Positions 11,060-23,440 are shown, counted from the first letter of the stretch. The stretch: 64,000 nucleotides of DNA from Ailurus styani (GCA_002007465.1 LNAC01000001.1:3183442-3247441), one strand, 5' to 3'. A program made the numbers and translations. The notes: a model not told the origin generated them from the letters alone.

Positions 11060-11275
11060 GATCTGGGGATGGCCCGCTTCCTACCTTGTAGACGGCTGCC
11101 TTCTGGCTGTGTCCTGACATGGTGGGGAGAGAATGACAGCGAGCTGTCTCCGTGAGCCCCCCTCAGGATCGTGTCTAAGCCTGCTCTCCTCCCAAAGGCT
11201 GTGGCTCCATCACTCAGGGGTGAGAGCTTCAACATGGGAATTCGGGGTCAGAGGGACACAAACGTTCAGTCTATA
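11060..11275 (-). mobile_element. MLT1-like LTR fragment, antisense
   Basis: The series GGCCCGCTTCCTACCTTGTA, GACGGCTGCCTTCTGGCTGT, CCTGACATGGTGGGGAGAGA, TTCAACATGGGAATTCGGGG and GGACACAAACGTTCAGTCTA is the reverse complement of a MaLR-type LTR (MLT1 family). It is truncated and non-coding. Confidence 0.7.
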
Positions 11276-11395
11276 ATAGTTATGTTTTAAAAAGTATTCC
11301 TCTCCAATATGTTCTCATTTGCTTGGGGTAAGGAGTAGGAGATCCAAAGTAAATTACTTGGCATGTAGCTACAGGAAGACCAAAGGCAAAAACCG

Positions 11396-11561
11396 TTCAC
11401 TCAAGGGGCACCTGGGCGGCTCAGTCGGGTGCGTGTCTGACGCAGGTCATGATCTCGCGGTTGTGGGATCGAGCCCCGTGTCCGGCTCCATGGTGGGCGT
11501 GCAGCCTGCTTAAGATTATTATCTCCCCCTCACCCTCGAGCCCCAGATCCCATTCACTCAA
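11396..11561 (+). mobile_element. Truncated CAN-SINE with target duplication
   Basis: Plus-strand SINE 11405-11552 with head GGGGCACCTGGGCGGCTCAG and GGTCATGATCTCGCGGTTGTG. The tail is shortened and diverged. A perfect 9-bp duplication TTCACTCAA lies at 11396-11404 and 11553-11561. Some 5' body bases are missing relative to the usual element. Confidence 0.85.
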
Positions 11562-13443
11562 AACGCCAAGGACTCCTTGTCCTGTGGGTGCTGAGGTGGC
11601 TGCCCCAGGAAGCCATGCGGCCACGAGCCCTCACATTTTGTAAAACCCGGGAAACCCTATCAAGTTGTGTACCAGGTCCCCCTGCATGGGGTCAGTGCCA
11701 ATGTAGCTGGACCGGCGGCCGTAGCCTGGGTGGGGGGTGTCCCATGGTGGGCAGAGATCGAGGCGGACTAGCCGAATGTCCTTCCTTGCTACCTGCACCA
11801 CTGATGTCTTTCCCTGCTGTCCAGGGTTAGCGACAGTTCTGATCTCTGCTGTCACCTCCATTTGAGCAATATAGGTGGAGCCCATTAAAACATCCTATGT
11901 GACTTAGGAAATTTCAGAGAAGTCATCAAAACATAAAATTTCCTTCACAGAATTTTTCACCCTAGGGAGCCTTTTAGGAATTTCCATATTGAGACACGTG
12001 ATTTGCTCTGTTTAGTTAGGGAACAAGGAGCCCATGGGGCAGTGTATACAAAGGGACCTTAACATGGGCCACATGTGAAAGTGACTTCCTGCCACCCAGC
12101 ACTGGGGGCCCAGCCCCTCCATGGAACCCACGAAGGTGTCCCCAATCTCCCCCAGCCAGCTCCTCAGGCCCACCCTGGTTTCCTTCCTGTGTCTCCCTGA
12201 CTCCTCTGGCCCATCACAGGTTGCCAGTTCAACAACTGCTGGGGTCTTTATGCATCATCTGTGTTTATATGTGTCTCCAAACCAACGGAGGGCCCCTCAA
12301 AAGCGGCATTCACTCTGTGGCAGGGTCTGAAGCTACAGGATGGTTGGAAGGTAGCTCACGCTCTGGTAAGAAAGAAAGAAAAGCCAAACGGGGATTCTGG
12401 AAGAGTGTGGTTGGTCTACAGCACAGACGCACAGACACACAGGTGCAAGGGGACCTGGGGAACAAGGGGCCACGATCATTCCTTTGTCTGGCAGCTAACT
12501 GGTTATCCCTGGCTGGGCACACAGGAGGTTTAGCCAAGCCATGTGGATCCATCTAATCAGTCGCTGGCCCCGCTGGTCAGGGCTTCCAGTACATTCGGTA
12601 CAAATGGCACCCGGCCTCATGCCCAGTCTGCCATATTGAAGCCGAGTGTGCCCCAGCCTCTCCTGCTGTGAGGCCGAGCTCGAGGCTATGGCAGCGTTTC
12701 ACAGTCCGTATTCTGCTGGACGGATTTCTTCTTTCCTCACAGAGACGTGGGCATGAGGACAGTGCAGAAAAGCCAAGACAAACTCAATCTTGGTCCCCAG
12801 ATACGTAGGTAATGAAAAGCCCAAGAAGTATGGGCATTTGTGGCCTTAGGAGGCATGAAACCATGGTGAGAATATTGCTGCTTTAGGACTTGATCTAAGG
12901 ATAACTTCCTAAGACAATCGGATACGCATTACTCTCGATTCCCGCTGGGTGTCCCTGGGGAAGGGGGGTGTCTGCCGTGTGGCAGGCAGATGCCACGTCT
13001 ACACCCAAAGATCACCCTTCTCCATGATGGCTCAGGTGAGGGTCCCCCTCTGGACATATTTTCCAAAAGGCATTGGGCACCTGGTAAAACTCGTGGCCTC
13101 TGGAAACCCAGGGTTGCTCCGTGACAAAGGAATCAGGGCTTGGGGCAGGCAGTAGGACCCTGTGGCTTTGTCGGTCCGCATCAGGCCCTTTCCCAGGACA
13201 ATATACGGTTCTCGACAATGGACCTGATATGTCCTCAGTCCATGTTTATTATATCTGAGAGTAGTTTCCCTGTTCTAGACCTAAGTCCCTCTGGTAGATT
13301 AGAAAATTCATAAATATTGTTCATTATAGGAGCGTATTTTAAAAATTCATTGACTGTGGTGGTTCACTGAGAACTTGGTGACCAGGTGTCAGATATGAGC
13401 CTGTCTCAATGCAAATATGTTGGCTAGAAGTTGCTCCGATGGC
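11562..13443. other. Unannotated unique sequence
   Basis: No gene supported. The part from 11560 to 12650 is GC-richer with several overlapping frames of 60-111 codons that match nothing I know. AGAAAGAAAGAAAAG at 12368 is a short purine run. Nothing else stands out. Confidence 0.4.
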
Positions 13444-13727
13444 TCAGTATTTGTGAACTGTAGTCAGACGGACCCATGACCGTATTTGAAGATAGTTTTT
13501 GTTTTTTTTTTCTTGTGTATGTTTAGGAACACAAGTCTCCTTAAATCGTGGTGGCAGGTGGCCAGAGGAAAGAGAGGTGTTAATGAGACTCTGTATAAAT
13601 GGAAGTAGGGCAGGACTGACAGTTTTTCGTAGTGCAGTTGGCACTGGATCGAAAAGGCAGGTGGTGGCATGAGATGACCGATCGTTTTAGATAGGGATGA
13701 AAGAGCGGTGACAGGGCATGGATTCAA
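13444..13727 (-). pseudogene. L2/CR1-clade LINE reverse transcriptase remnant
   Basis: On the minus strand a short frame (13444-13644) reads LLPFIQSLINTSLSSGHLPP followed by RFKETCV. This resembles the conserved finger/palm linker of L2/CR1-type reverse transcriptases (pattern L-x-x-I-N-x-S-L-x-x-G-x-x-P-x-x-F-K). Related text continues in another frame upstream to about 13727 (SLSKTI), so the copy is frameshifted. It is only a fragment of the RT domain and lacks the catalytic YxDD region. The assignment is by eye. Confidence 0.5.
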
Positions 13728-13793
13728 GGGCTGCTGGGGAGCCGCGCCGGCCGGGAGGCAGGAAGTGGCTTCAAGGGTGTGGAGAGAGCCTGG

Positions 13794-14001
13794 CTTTTTG
13801 ACACCCCCCCCCCCCCCCAGGTTCTCAGTGAGGAGCTCACCCCGTGATGGGTCTCCGGGAGCAGACCCGGGGGATGGGCACTATTTAGGAAGAGCTAGGC
13901 AGCACCTGTTTGCCTGGGGGGGAGGTAGGGGGGAGGGTATTGGATAGAGCAGCTCAGGCTCCTCCTGGGAGCTTCTGCGTCTTTAAGGAAGGATGCTGGC
14001 A
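13794..14001. repeat. Tandem duplication, copy 1 of 2 (208 bp)
   Basis: This copy starts CTTTTTGACAC, runs through a 15-base C run (13804-13818) and ends GGATGCTGGCA. From 13819 to 14001 it is base-for-base identical to 14028-14210, with a fixed offset of 209. The only differences in the whole unit are three positions in or beside the C run. See the paired copy and the N at 14002. Confidence 0.97.
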
Positions 14002-14002
14002 N
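14002..14002. other. Ambiguous base N at duplication junction
   Basis: The only N I see in the window sits exactly between the two 208-bp copies. It corresponds to the G at 13793 that precedes copy 1. An N at the seam of an identical repeat is typical of a forced contig join or consensus failure. Confidence 0.95.
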
Positions 14003-14210
14003 CTTTTTGCCCCCCCCCCCCCCCGCCAGGTTCTCAGTGAGGAGCTCACCCCGTGATGGGTCTCCGGGAGCAGACCCGGGGGATGGGCACTATTTAGGAA
14101 GAGCTAGGCAGCACCTGTTTGCCTGGGGGGGAGGTAGGGGGGAGGGTATTGGATAGAGCAGCTCAGGCTCCTCCTGGGAGCTTCTGCGTCTTTAAGGAAG
14201 GATGCTGGCA
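14003..14210. repeat. Tandem duplication, copy 2 of 2 (208 bp)
   Basis: The second copy starts CTTTTTGCCC, has a C run broken by one G at 14025, and is then identical to copy 1 through GATGCTGGCA at 14210. Unique sequence follows. The near-zero divergence means either a very recent duplication or, more likely, uncollapsed contig overlap at a poly(C) sequencing obstacle. Confidence 0.97.
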
Positions 14211-15049
14211 GGATGCATGGATGACTGTCACTCTTTATACAGATGTCGTTTTATTCCTTTGAATCTGGGCTGTGTGATGGTCTTTGGATATTTACAGGCT
14301 GGCTCTCCAACGCTAGCTTATTCAGATTCTTCCCTGGAGCTCTCCTCTCTTTCTGCTTGTTTCTCTGTTTCAATTGCACGTTTTGTTTTTTGTTTTTGTT
14401 TTTGTTTTTTTTTCCCCCAGGAAACAAGCAAAAAACCCAAACCCATCGCAACCCTGTCCCATTTTGTGTGTGTGTGGGGGTGCTTCTGTGGATAAGCTGG
14501 ATGTGGGAGGAATTTGAGTCCCTTGGCCGGTGGAGATTTTGGGACCTTCCTTCCTCTTCTGTTCTCCCAGTCACTGGGAACAGATTTCATTTTCTCCAGG
14601 ACACATGGAGTTAAACTTCTGCTGGCCCTATTGACCACCAAAAAGTGGGAGAGACAGGGTGAAGTGGAATACATTTGCACCTCATGGCTGGAAAAATAAA
14701 GTATTACATCCTAGTACCCTGGGGTATAGGCGGCCAGAGTCGAGAGACAATGAGATTTCTGTATTATCAATGGAAACGCAAGAACTTTGTCCCAGGGACA
14801 TGCAGGCGGTTGAAGAGGGGCCCAAGGAGCCCACAAATGCAGGAGCTCATGGGCAGCGGAAGCTCCTTAGCACAGATGATGTGAAAATTGAAATTTCTGT
14901 ATTACCAATGGGTTTTTAACATTCAGGAGATGAGAGCAAAAGGGAAAAAATCTATTACTCTTACCAGGTGACATAAAGTCACCTTTCTGATTTCCCTGCA
15001 GCACAAAATAGGAAACAACAGGACGTGGCCAGCATGGGGCAGAGATGTC
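14211..15049. other. Unannotated sequence with T-rich tract
   Basis: A (TTTTTG)n-like T-rich tract lies at 14382-14416. Short frames on both strands around 14250-14700 arise from this composition. No gene or interspersed repeat recognised. Confidence 0.45.
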
Positions 15050-16170
15050 CAGTCCGCACACCTCCTGCCGTGTTTACCTGGGAAGCTTGAGGTTTGCGTG
15101 GGATTTGCCTTGTGGTTTTTGTCTTAGCCGATCGATCAAGTTGAGCTTATGGAAGGCTGATCAATTTCAGTTAATGTTAAAAATTAGTTCAAGACCATTT
15201 TGGAGAAAAATTGTCCTTTTCTGCTCTTTCCTAGTAATGACCTGAAAAATGAGCAGCAATCTTTCTCTCTCGCTTATACCACTTGGCTTTGCAAGAAAAT
15301 CCCCTAATGGGTTAGATTTAGCATTGTCACCCTTCACATTAAATGCTGGTGTTTAAAACTTCATTTTTATAAGAAGAATTTGACATTAATAATTTTTATA
15401 CTTTTGATTAAATAACTAAAAATACATTATTATTGGGTTAATAATTACCCTAGATATGTTCAGGTTTTTGGCCATTTCACTGCATTATTATGGCACAGAA
15501 GCAAAATTTCACTCATATATTTGACTTAAATGGCAGTCTTCAGGGATTTGAATCAGAAATTATAAGTTCTACTGCAATTTACATGTTAAGTTCTGTAACC
15601 CCGTGATAGTTCCACCATTTGTTAAAAAAAACAGTAGGTGGCCTATGGTCTGATTTTCAATGAATAATTTTCTCTTACATCCAGCACAAGGTCCAGCCGA
15701 ATGTTTCATTACATTAAAATTTCGCCAAGTGACATAAACCTTGTAATTAAAAAAGCGTTAACGTTTTCCAGAGTGCCCAGATAATTTTTGAAAACATTGA
15801 TATATTCCTTCAAGATGTGGCTGGGCCAGAACTACAGGCATTTTGTCACATCGCGTCCTCAGACATGTCTCTGTTTAAATTACTGAATCTGTGGTGTTTA
15901 TATTTCTTCTCCTTTCCCAAAGAGGAACCTTAAGGAATTCAATGGAAATGAGGAATTACATGATGACTTCGCACCTGACTTCTGCAACACACTCCAAAAT
16001 CATTTAAACCCGGTTTCATGTTTCTCTATTGTGACCAATTTCTCTTGGATTTTTTTTTATTATTTTGAAATAGCTCACGATTTATTCTCGTTGCTGTGTT
16101 CATCTCACGTTTGTTTAATTAGCAGTACCTTTCTGGCACGTCTTATGAAAGGGTGGAAACCAGCATTATC
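15050..16170. other. Candidate conserved non-coding block
   Basis: About 1.1 kb, AT-rich, without any interspersed or simple repeat. It has few long frames and many homeodomain-like TAATTA/ATTAAT words, for example around 15320-15450. Its texture (evenly mixed, no CpG decay, no SINEs) resembles conserved enhancers near developmental genes. This is inference from sequence texture only. Confidence 0.35.
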
Positions 16171-18645
16171 ATAGCAGTTGCCTGTCTCCTGCAAGAAACC
16201 CCAGAATTACCCATGCCATCCGAGATCCCAAAATACCCATCTTGCCCACGGGCACCCGTAGGGTCTGCAATGTACTGACATTATTCTTAGACACACTGCC
16301 TGGGCCTTCTAGGAATGGTGTCCCAGCAACGACCAATCATTATCCACCTATGATCCAGAGCCACTGTATACATTTGGGTAGGGACTCCTACTTCTGGGAA
16401 ATATATTGGGGGGAAAAAAAAAAGCATTACCTTCTGTGTTCAAAGCAGAGGGGAATGAAAGAGACAGCCAAGAATGCCAGCTAGCCATTCACAAGTGCAG
16501 AGAGCTCTTGGGAACATTTGAAAGTACTGCTGCGACTCAGAGACTGCCTGTCAGATGGAACGGCCCTTCTGTCTGGGACTGAATAATGTCCCGAGTCCCC
16601 ATCTTTGGGCAACAGGAGGATATTTCTTGGCGAGGAGAAATCTAGACCTTTTGTGTTCTGGTAGCATTCTTTGGATGCTGTTGGCTGTCTTGCTTTGTAT
16701 TTGCCTGCGAGTATGTATGTGTGTGCTCGGTGAGAAGGAATTTTTTTTTCCTTAACACAATCGGAATTGCTAGTACCTGTGGCCTGGGGCCTTTAAAAAG
16801 AAAAACAAAACACAGACGTGTATGTTTACATCTACAGATGAAAGTTCACGGAGACCTGTAACCTTCATTCTGCAAGGGTGTGCTGCCCTGCTGAGACCCC
16901 ATTTCTCTAGCGTCTGGTTGACCCCTCAGTGTAAGCCTGTTTTGGTGCCTGTCAGCTTCTCTGGGTCTCTTCACCATGGACGGCCTCCCGATTGCCACTA
17001 AAGTGCCACCAGATGGGCCTGTGAGCTCAAAGGGAAGTAAGAGCAAATGAGAAAGTCACGCTTCCCATTCCCATCGAAAGAGAATCCACCACATTGTGCA
17101 ATCACCAGGTAGATGGAAAGAGAATGGGAGAGAGCTACACTGGGTGGGGGTCTGTGACCTACTGTTTTACCAACAAATAAAAGAACAAAAGCAGTATCAT
17201 CTACCAAGTGACAGGGAAAAAAAAGAAAGAAAAAAAAAGTTCAGGTCTGGTACATTCCTCCTTGGCTTCAGGGAAGCTCCTTTTAAACTTGCCTTCTGTT
17301 TCTTTGAGATGTTTGGTGATGAATCCATGAATCCTTTTTGAAAGATTTTTTTTCTTATTGGGCTTTACCAATCAGGGGGGAAAATTGAATATCAATATAT
17401 AGCAGATAGTTCCTACAATTTTTTTAAGTTTCATTTGAAAGGAAAAGTCTCAAGAATATGGGGCTTATGGTAATGCCTCAAAGATAAAAGTTTTCTTTCT
17501 TCCGTGTGTTTTTCAACAGTAAGAATGCATGAAGGGACACATCTTTGTACAGTTCGAATCTAAAGTATCAGAATAAGTGTCAGTGCTCACAGGAGGTGAA
17601 GAAAAGTCCCCCAAAGCAACGGATCGTGGACGCGACCTGCACCAGCCCATGAGGACGGGTATTGACACTTGGACGTGAACGTCATAGGAGGACGCGCTGC
17701 AGTGATTTCCTCCCATTGAGTTAAAACCACAGTACAAACTGTGATTTCACAGGAAGTATCTTGAATAGATGTTGGCACCAAAATACCACATTCTGTAACA
17801 ATCCTGCTGCTCGTAACTAGTAATTTTTCACAACTGAGTTGGGTCAATGGGCTCAAAAACTTCTTGTAAACTTGTCACTTTCAAGTTCAAGCTTTTCCTA
17901 ATATGTTTTTTTTATGATTTTTTTTTTTTTTTTTTTACAACTGAAAGTCTTTCCTGTTTGAAAACTGTTTTCTTCCGTCTTTTTTTTTTTTTCCTTTTGG
18001 GTGGGTGGATTCAGTCTCCTGGAGGGACAGGCTACCGACTCCAGTCCCAGGAACGGACATGAGGAGCGAGTGCTGCCCCCTGAATACGCAGCAGCAGGGG
18101 TTCCGATGAACCAGCGTCCTGCCTTTTCAAGAATGTGCCAGACGTGTCTTTGATTCGGGTGCTTTTCCAGCAGCGATTGGTTCTGTCCCTTAAGGAGTCT
18201 TTATGTGGGAGAAAAAGAAAGAAAGAAAGAGAGAAAAAAGCTTGGACCTTTTGACAAAATGCAGATCTAGGAACAATTTTCTGAACATTATCAAGAGAGT
18301 AAGGCCTGTCTTCTGCACAAATACACTGCTAGAAAGTCAGTGCCCCAAGATTTTTAGCCCATTTTCTGTCAGAGCCTTTCAGGAAGTTTGTTAGGTCCAG
18401 GCAACTGTGGGATCTTCTTACCCGGAGGCGTCATCCTGACCCACAACAGCTCCTGCCCAGAGAGAGGAAAAACCTGCGAAAGATGAAAAAATATTAATTT
18501 TAACACTTCAGTATTCACTGGCTGGGGAATATTTTGTGAAACTGTTCTCGATTAGTTACGTTGTGATTTTTAAAAACTTGTTGGCCAATAAGAAACAATG
18601 AATGACAGCTGTACTACAGAGTCTTATATTTATATTAAAAGTTGG
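16171..18645. other. Unannotated, repeat-poor sequence
   Basis: No gene recognised. Contents are poly(T) runs at about 17917-17936 and 17978-17992, a GAAA run near 18205-18238, and a possible CTCF-like word on the minus strand at 18071-18085. No interspersed repeat is visible in about 2.4 kb. Confidence 0.4.
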
Positions 18646-18834
18646 CTCAATTTAGGACATGTTTTTAGGTGGGCATAGAGGCAGAGGCAGGGGGAGGACC
18701 GTCAGGCAGGCTTCCCCCTGAGCACAGAACCCCGTGTAGGGCTCCATCCCATGACTCTGGGATCATGACCTGAGCTGACATCAAGATTTGGACCCTCAGA
18801 GACTGAGCCACCCCAATTCCCCTCAATTTAGGAC
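18646..18834 (-). mobile_element. Diverged CAN-SINE, antisense, perfect target duplication
   Basis: The SINE body 18659-18821 is old: the poly(A)/(TC)n end is eroded and the head reads CTGAGCCACCCCAATTCCC. GGGATCATGACCTGAGCTGA in the middle identifies the family. It is bracketed by an exact 13-bp duplication CTCAATTTAGGAC (18646-18658 and 18822-18834). It is the only interspersed repeat I can find between about 14.2 and 28.2 kb. Confidence 0.9.
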
Positions 18835-21330
18835 TTTTAAAAAGGTGTTTCTGGTGAGAATTTTCCTTTGCCTCTGAAAAATGGACTCTCTTCCACATTT
18901 TACACAAATGAAACATCCTCACAGAGACATCTCTGCAGTCTGTCCAATTTGGGAAACATCTCAGAAAACGCTTACGTCTTTTCTGATCTATTTTCCTAAT
19001 CCAGAATATTCATAATATCCAGCTCTAGTGGTAAAAACCCCAAATAAAGGACTCACGACTGCCACACACACCAGAGAGTCTTCTCACATGTATCGCCAAG
19101 CGAACGGTTTCAAAGCCCATGTAGCTTCCATGGAAAGGACAGTTAAATGATCGAAAGTAAAAAAGCAAATTAATTTAAAAATATACTGGCCACCGTACTA
19201 GACTATATATTCTCTCTGTTTCATCTATATTTACATAGAGCATGATCAGAGCCCTGAAGGCTCGGGCAAGTTATATTAAGTGGTGGCCGAGAGGGAGAAA
19301 TAACCCTGAGAAAGCCTGAATAAATTGTGAGGCAGCCCCTCCGCAGACCCCAGCCCCCCGCACAGAGATATCTCTGTTCAGTTTGGCTGAATGGTCTCTT
19401 ACACAAACGCTTCCTTAGTTTCACTGTACATCTTTCCTAGGAAAAGAAGGAAAAAACCCCGCCGGAGCAAAAGAGGTTTATCTCGCCGCGTTTTGAAACA
19501 GTTTTGGTCATGTCGTCTTCTCAAAGACCGTGTCCCCCTCCCAACCCCTACGCAATTTTCCCTGAGGCTAACAATTTTATATCCAAGGTAAATCTAGCTA
19601 AAATTAAGAAACAGAGCATACAGCTGCCCTTACTCCTGGCCCACAGATGTTACCAAAATCTGATTAAAAAGCCCTTAATCTCCTGCTGCACCTTTTCATT
19701 AGTGGGATAATCATTTTTTTTTTCCCCAAATATCTTGCAGAAGGAGAAAAGGAGCAGGAGAAGAGGTTTTGATCATCACGATCGCTGCGAATGTGTGCGG
19801 ATCCTAGTGGGGAAAATGAGGAGTGAGGTAATCCATGTGCTGAAATATTTTTGCTTCTTTCTCTAGAAAATGTGCAATTTGGTCAGGCAGAAAAAATTGA
19901 ACAGGGCCTTCCAAGCAATAAATCACTGGATTGCTGGTGACATTCATACAATGCGGATATAGTGTTAACTGTACGAGTCAGACAGCCCCTCCTGCACCCA
20001 GCCTGTCCCTAGGAGGTGACCTTGTGACGGTGTGGTAATCAATCATCCTGGCGTAGGACACACTGTTTTTGTTTAATATTACACTATTGGAATATATAGT
20101 AAACAAAGTGTAAAGGAAATTTGGAGAGCAAGCACTATAGAAGGGATGCAGTAACGTGTGGGCTGTCTGTGGAGAATCACCTATTCCCTGCAGCCTGTGA
20201 ACAGCTAGTTTACCAACTTCGTGGCCTTAGACAGCCAGCACATCTGCATCTGCGAGCTGCTGTCTCTGGCCCGGGGCTCTGAGCACTGAGACCGTAGTTA
20301 AAATGTGAAGGGAAATGAGACTGGAAGTTGGAGAGGCTGGAGACACCATGCCCTCCACTGGGCTGGATTTCTGAGTCTCACCTCCTCGTCCCCCTGTTGT
20401 TATGTTCCCTTTTACCCTTCCTCTCGGGCTTTTTCTGACCAAATCCTCGGATAGAATGGAATTCGATTTCAGACGCACAAGTTCAGTCATGCCTCTGGAT
20501 GAGTCCACGCCTGCCCCCCCCCCCAAATATTCTGGAAGGGACCCGGACCCGGAACTGTGTCCAGTGTTTTGTGGCTTAAAACAGACCAGCTCCTCCAGGC
20601 CTCTTGCCTGCGTTAGGAGGATCCATTGTCTTTAAAGTGAGTTACATGCACATAAAGCAGGAACACAAAAGTGGGAACACGGGGCCTTATTAACTGGCTG
20701 GGTTGTTATTTTCAGTGTGGGCCACTTTGGGGCCAGGCTAATCTGCAGCATTAACTGCGCCTGATGAGACCAAATTTTATGGAGGAGACTTTCAAAGAGA
20801 GATAGGTCTAAGTAAATTAATCATGAAAAGTTAAAGGACCTTTTTTTTTTTTTTTCTCCCCCTGAGCCATTCAGCATTTCCTCATGCTGGTAGCCCTTTC
20901 GGACAGGATGTTGCAAAGTGCATTTTGATTCTATTTGTTCAGAACACAGCGACACACCTTCCTTAAAAAGTCGTGGAATTGGATTTGTTTGGGATGTAAC
21001 ATCATCAGTGGGGATTTTGAGCCTAAGTTAGGGGGAGAATTGGACTCTAAACACACATAAGTGAAGACTTTTCACAGCCCACTGAAGTGGTACGTTTTAG
21101 CTCACATCACATCCAAACATTTTCTCTCTCGCACACTGGAGTTTTCCCTGTTTTTCATGGAAAATCAGCAAGTCAGAAACAGTCAGTTGATTTTTACAAT
21201 GTGAGTTCTGGGGCCTCTAAATGAGCGTGATAATCATACAATCCAAAGGAAAACAATGGTGGGGTATTTAAAATCAATGTCGTGAAATGTATTCAGAAAG
21301 ATCGACAGCCACACATTTCCCACGTGGGCA
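18835..21330. other. Candidate conserved non-coding region
   Basis: About 2.5 kb without recognised interspersed repeats. AT-rich blocks at 18950-20150 and 20640-21330 are the most conserved-looking, with words such as TAAATTAATCATGAAAAG. A C run occurs at 20514-20524 and a T run at 20840-20857. No exon can be argued from frames or splice signals. Confidence 0.35.
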
Positions 21331-22180
21331 CAGAGCTCATTTCAATCACTGGGAATGAGGTTTCAGGGTGACACAGCCAAATTTCTCTTGGAGGGCTCTG
21401 CGAGTAGCTCCGCTCTTAGTGGGGGCTGGGGTCCGCGAGGCTCTTCTTGCCCCAGACTCGGGATGGAACGAGACTCTCAGGAGGTGCTGGGTCTGATGGA
21501 AACCTCCAGATGGTTGGATAATGCCAAGAAAAGTCTGGAAAGAAAGAGAAATCGGAGGCCACCCATGTTCACGTGAAAGACCTTGCCCATTGCACAAGAT
21601 TGAGTTGGTGAGGTCAATGTAGGTCCATATAGACTTATACCCGTTGAGGTGGTTTGGACAACTTTTGACAGCAAGTCAGTTAAGACTCTGTGTGTGTGTG
21701 TGTGTGTAAAAATATTTTATCCAACCAGAAGGAAACTTCACTTCCTTTTTATATGACACTTCCTTAGATGAGGCAGAGCACAACGTATTTGCTAATGGGA
21801 GGGAAGGATGAAGGAACACGACAACAGCTAAAAGTGGTGTCTTCTCTGGGACCAACATCGCCTCTGGGAAGCCAGGCCGGACCCTGGGGAGCAGAAGGAA
21901 GCTGTGGGAGGGGCAATGACGCAGGCACACACTCCCACCTCGCACACTGCCCACTCCCTCGCTGAGTGGACCTTGAGTAGAGTTCTTAGAGCGTGGCCCC
22001 TGATGCCTTGCTGCTGGCTGCACCCAGGGGTGGCAGGAGTGGTCCCTGTCCACAGGGGCGGGAGAAGGCCCTGGAGACACAAACGATCCCTCCGTTTCCC
22101 TCTTTTGCGACGCTCCAGGAGCCCCAGTGACAAGGCTGTGCCTGGCTTTGTTCATTCGAAACCTTAAAAACAAATTGGTG
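21331..22180. other. Unannotated sequence with short (TG)n
   Basis: A (TG)n microsatellite of about 10 units sits at 21688-21707. The rest is moderately GC-rich. A 185-codon minus-strand frame (21676-22233) overlaps the microsatellite and shows no domain, with strong overlapping frames on the other strand, so I do not call it a gene. Confidence 0.4.
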
Positions 22181-23440
22181 GACAGTAAACATCGGATCCT
22201 CCAAATTGTCTTTGAAGAAAGAAATTGTAGCACGGAATGCTACAAACTTTTAAGCAGTAAAACGTCTTGAAAAGCTCTATTACTTGGAATCAGCAGTATT
22301 TATCTCTTTTTCTTGTTGAAATGCACATTGTTGTGTGCTCTGTATTCGCAGCAGGGAGATTTTTATCGCCTCTCTGACTAATCTAGCTCCATTATGAGTT
22401 ATGTGGTTATTTTAAATATGTTCTCCTTCCTGCCCTTAGCACTTTTTTCCTTGCTGTTGCTAAGCCTTCCTGGGGCAGACGTTGTTCTAGGTATCATGCC
22501 TCAATATTCCATTCTATTCTATAGGAGACGCCGCTGTTCCCCACAGCAGGGGTGAATTGAGAGCAAGTGGTCTTAATATGCAGCAAGAAATCTACAGACA
22601 ACCGAATCCAATTTGCATAGCTTTAGCTGTGCTAAAATTCTAGTCTCCAAAGGATAAATGCAAAAAAATGTGGTCTATCTTTGTGTGTTTAATTATCTGA
22701 CTTTTAACTAGCTAAGTTATAATTGCTACAATGAGCATTGAAAATATTTTGGGCAAAAGCTGTGAGCGTTTTTCAAATTGCTGATAAGAAAACTATTTGA
22801 GCAAATAAAAAAACTGGAAAAAATAAGACCACAGAAATTCATTTTCCGGGATGGTTACAATGAGTGGTGACATAAATTATTAGCATCTTGTGACCCTGTT
22901 TAATCCACCAACTTTCCTAGAAGTCATGTACTTAATGTAAATATGTTTATGTGCTTTTTAGAAGCAGAAAATTAAAGTATGGGACAATATCATCTGCTCT
23001 CATAAAAGATGATCACATTTATTTTAAAGTTAAAATTGCACAATATCATTTGAAGGGCTGATCTATATTTAAAAAAGGAAAATCAAAACACAAGATTCAT
23101 TATTTAGCCTGGAAATTCCTCACAAACAATAAAAACGGAGTGTCTATAAAAAATGTATTGTTTTCAACCTTAAGGGGAGAAACGAATGTTATTCTTCAAA
23201 TTTGCTTCTCCTTTCAAAGTGTTGGAGGACTGAGCGCATGTACTATGTGACTCCAGAAGCAATTTATTGATTTAAAATAATCGTAATGTGCACTTTAGAA
23301 TCTTACCTCTGAAGACCTTGAGTATGAAATATTCCAAGCAAAATATCAAGAAGAGAATTTTTACTCAGAGCCATTTAAAGGTGAATTTGTTCCCAGATTC
23401 ATTCTTGGGGGGGTTGCCTTCTAAACCTTTCTCACAAATG
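22181..23440. other. Candidate conserved non-coding block
   Basis: About 1.25 kb of AT-rich, repeat-free sequence with many TAATTA, ATTTGCAT and AATAAA words and essentially no long open frame. Together with neighbouring blocks it forms the core of the repeat-poor region. Regulatory function is inferred, not shown. Confidence 0.35.

Noticed and set aside
21676..22233. Minus-strand frame of 185 codons
   Set aside because: It overlaps a (TG)n run that gives a His/Thr tail, lacks any domain, and competes with open frames in other phases.
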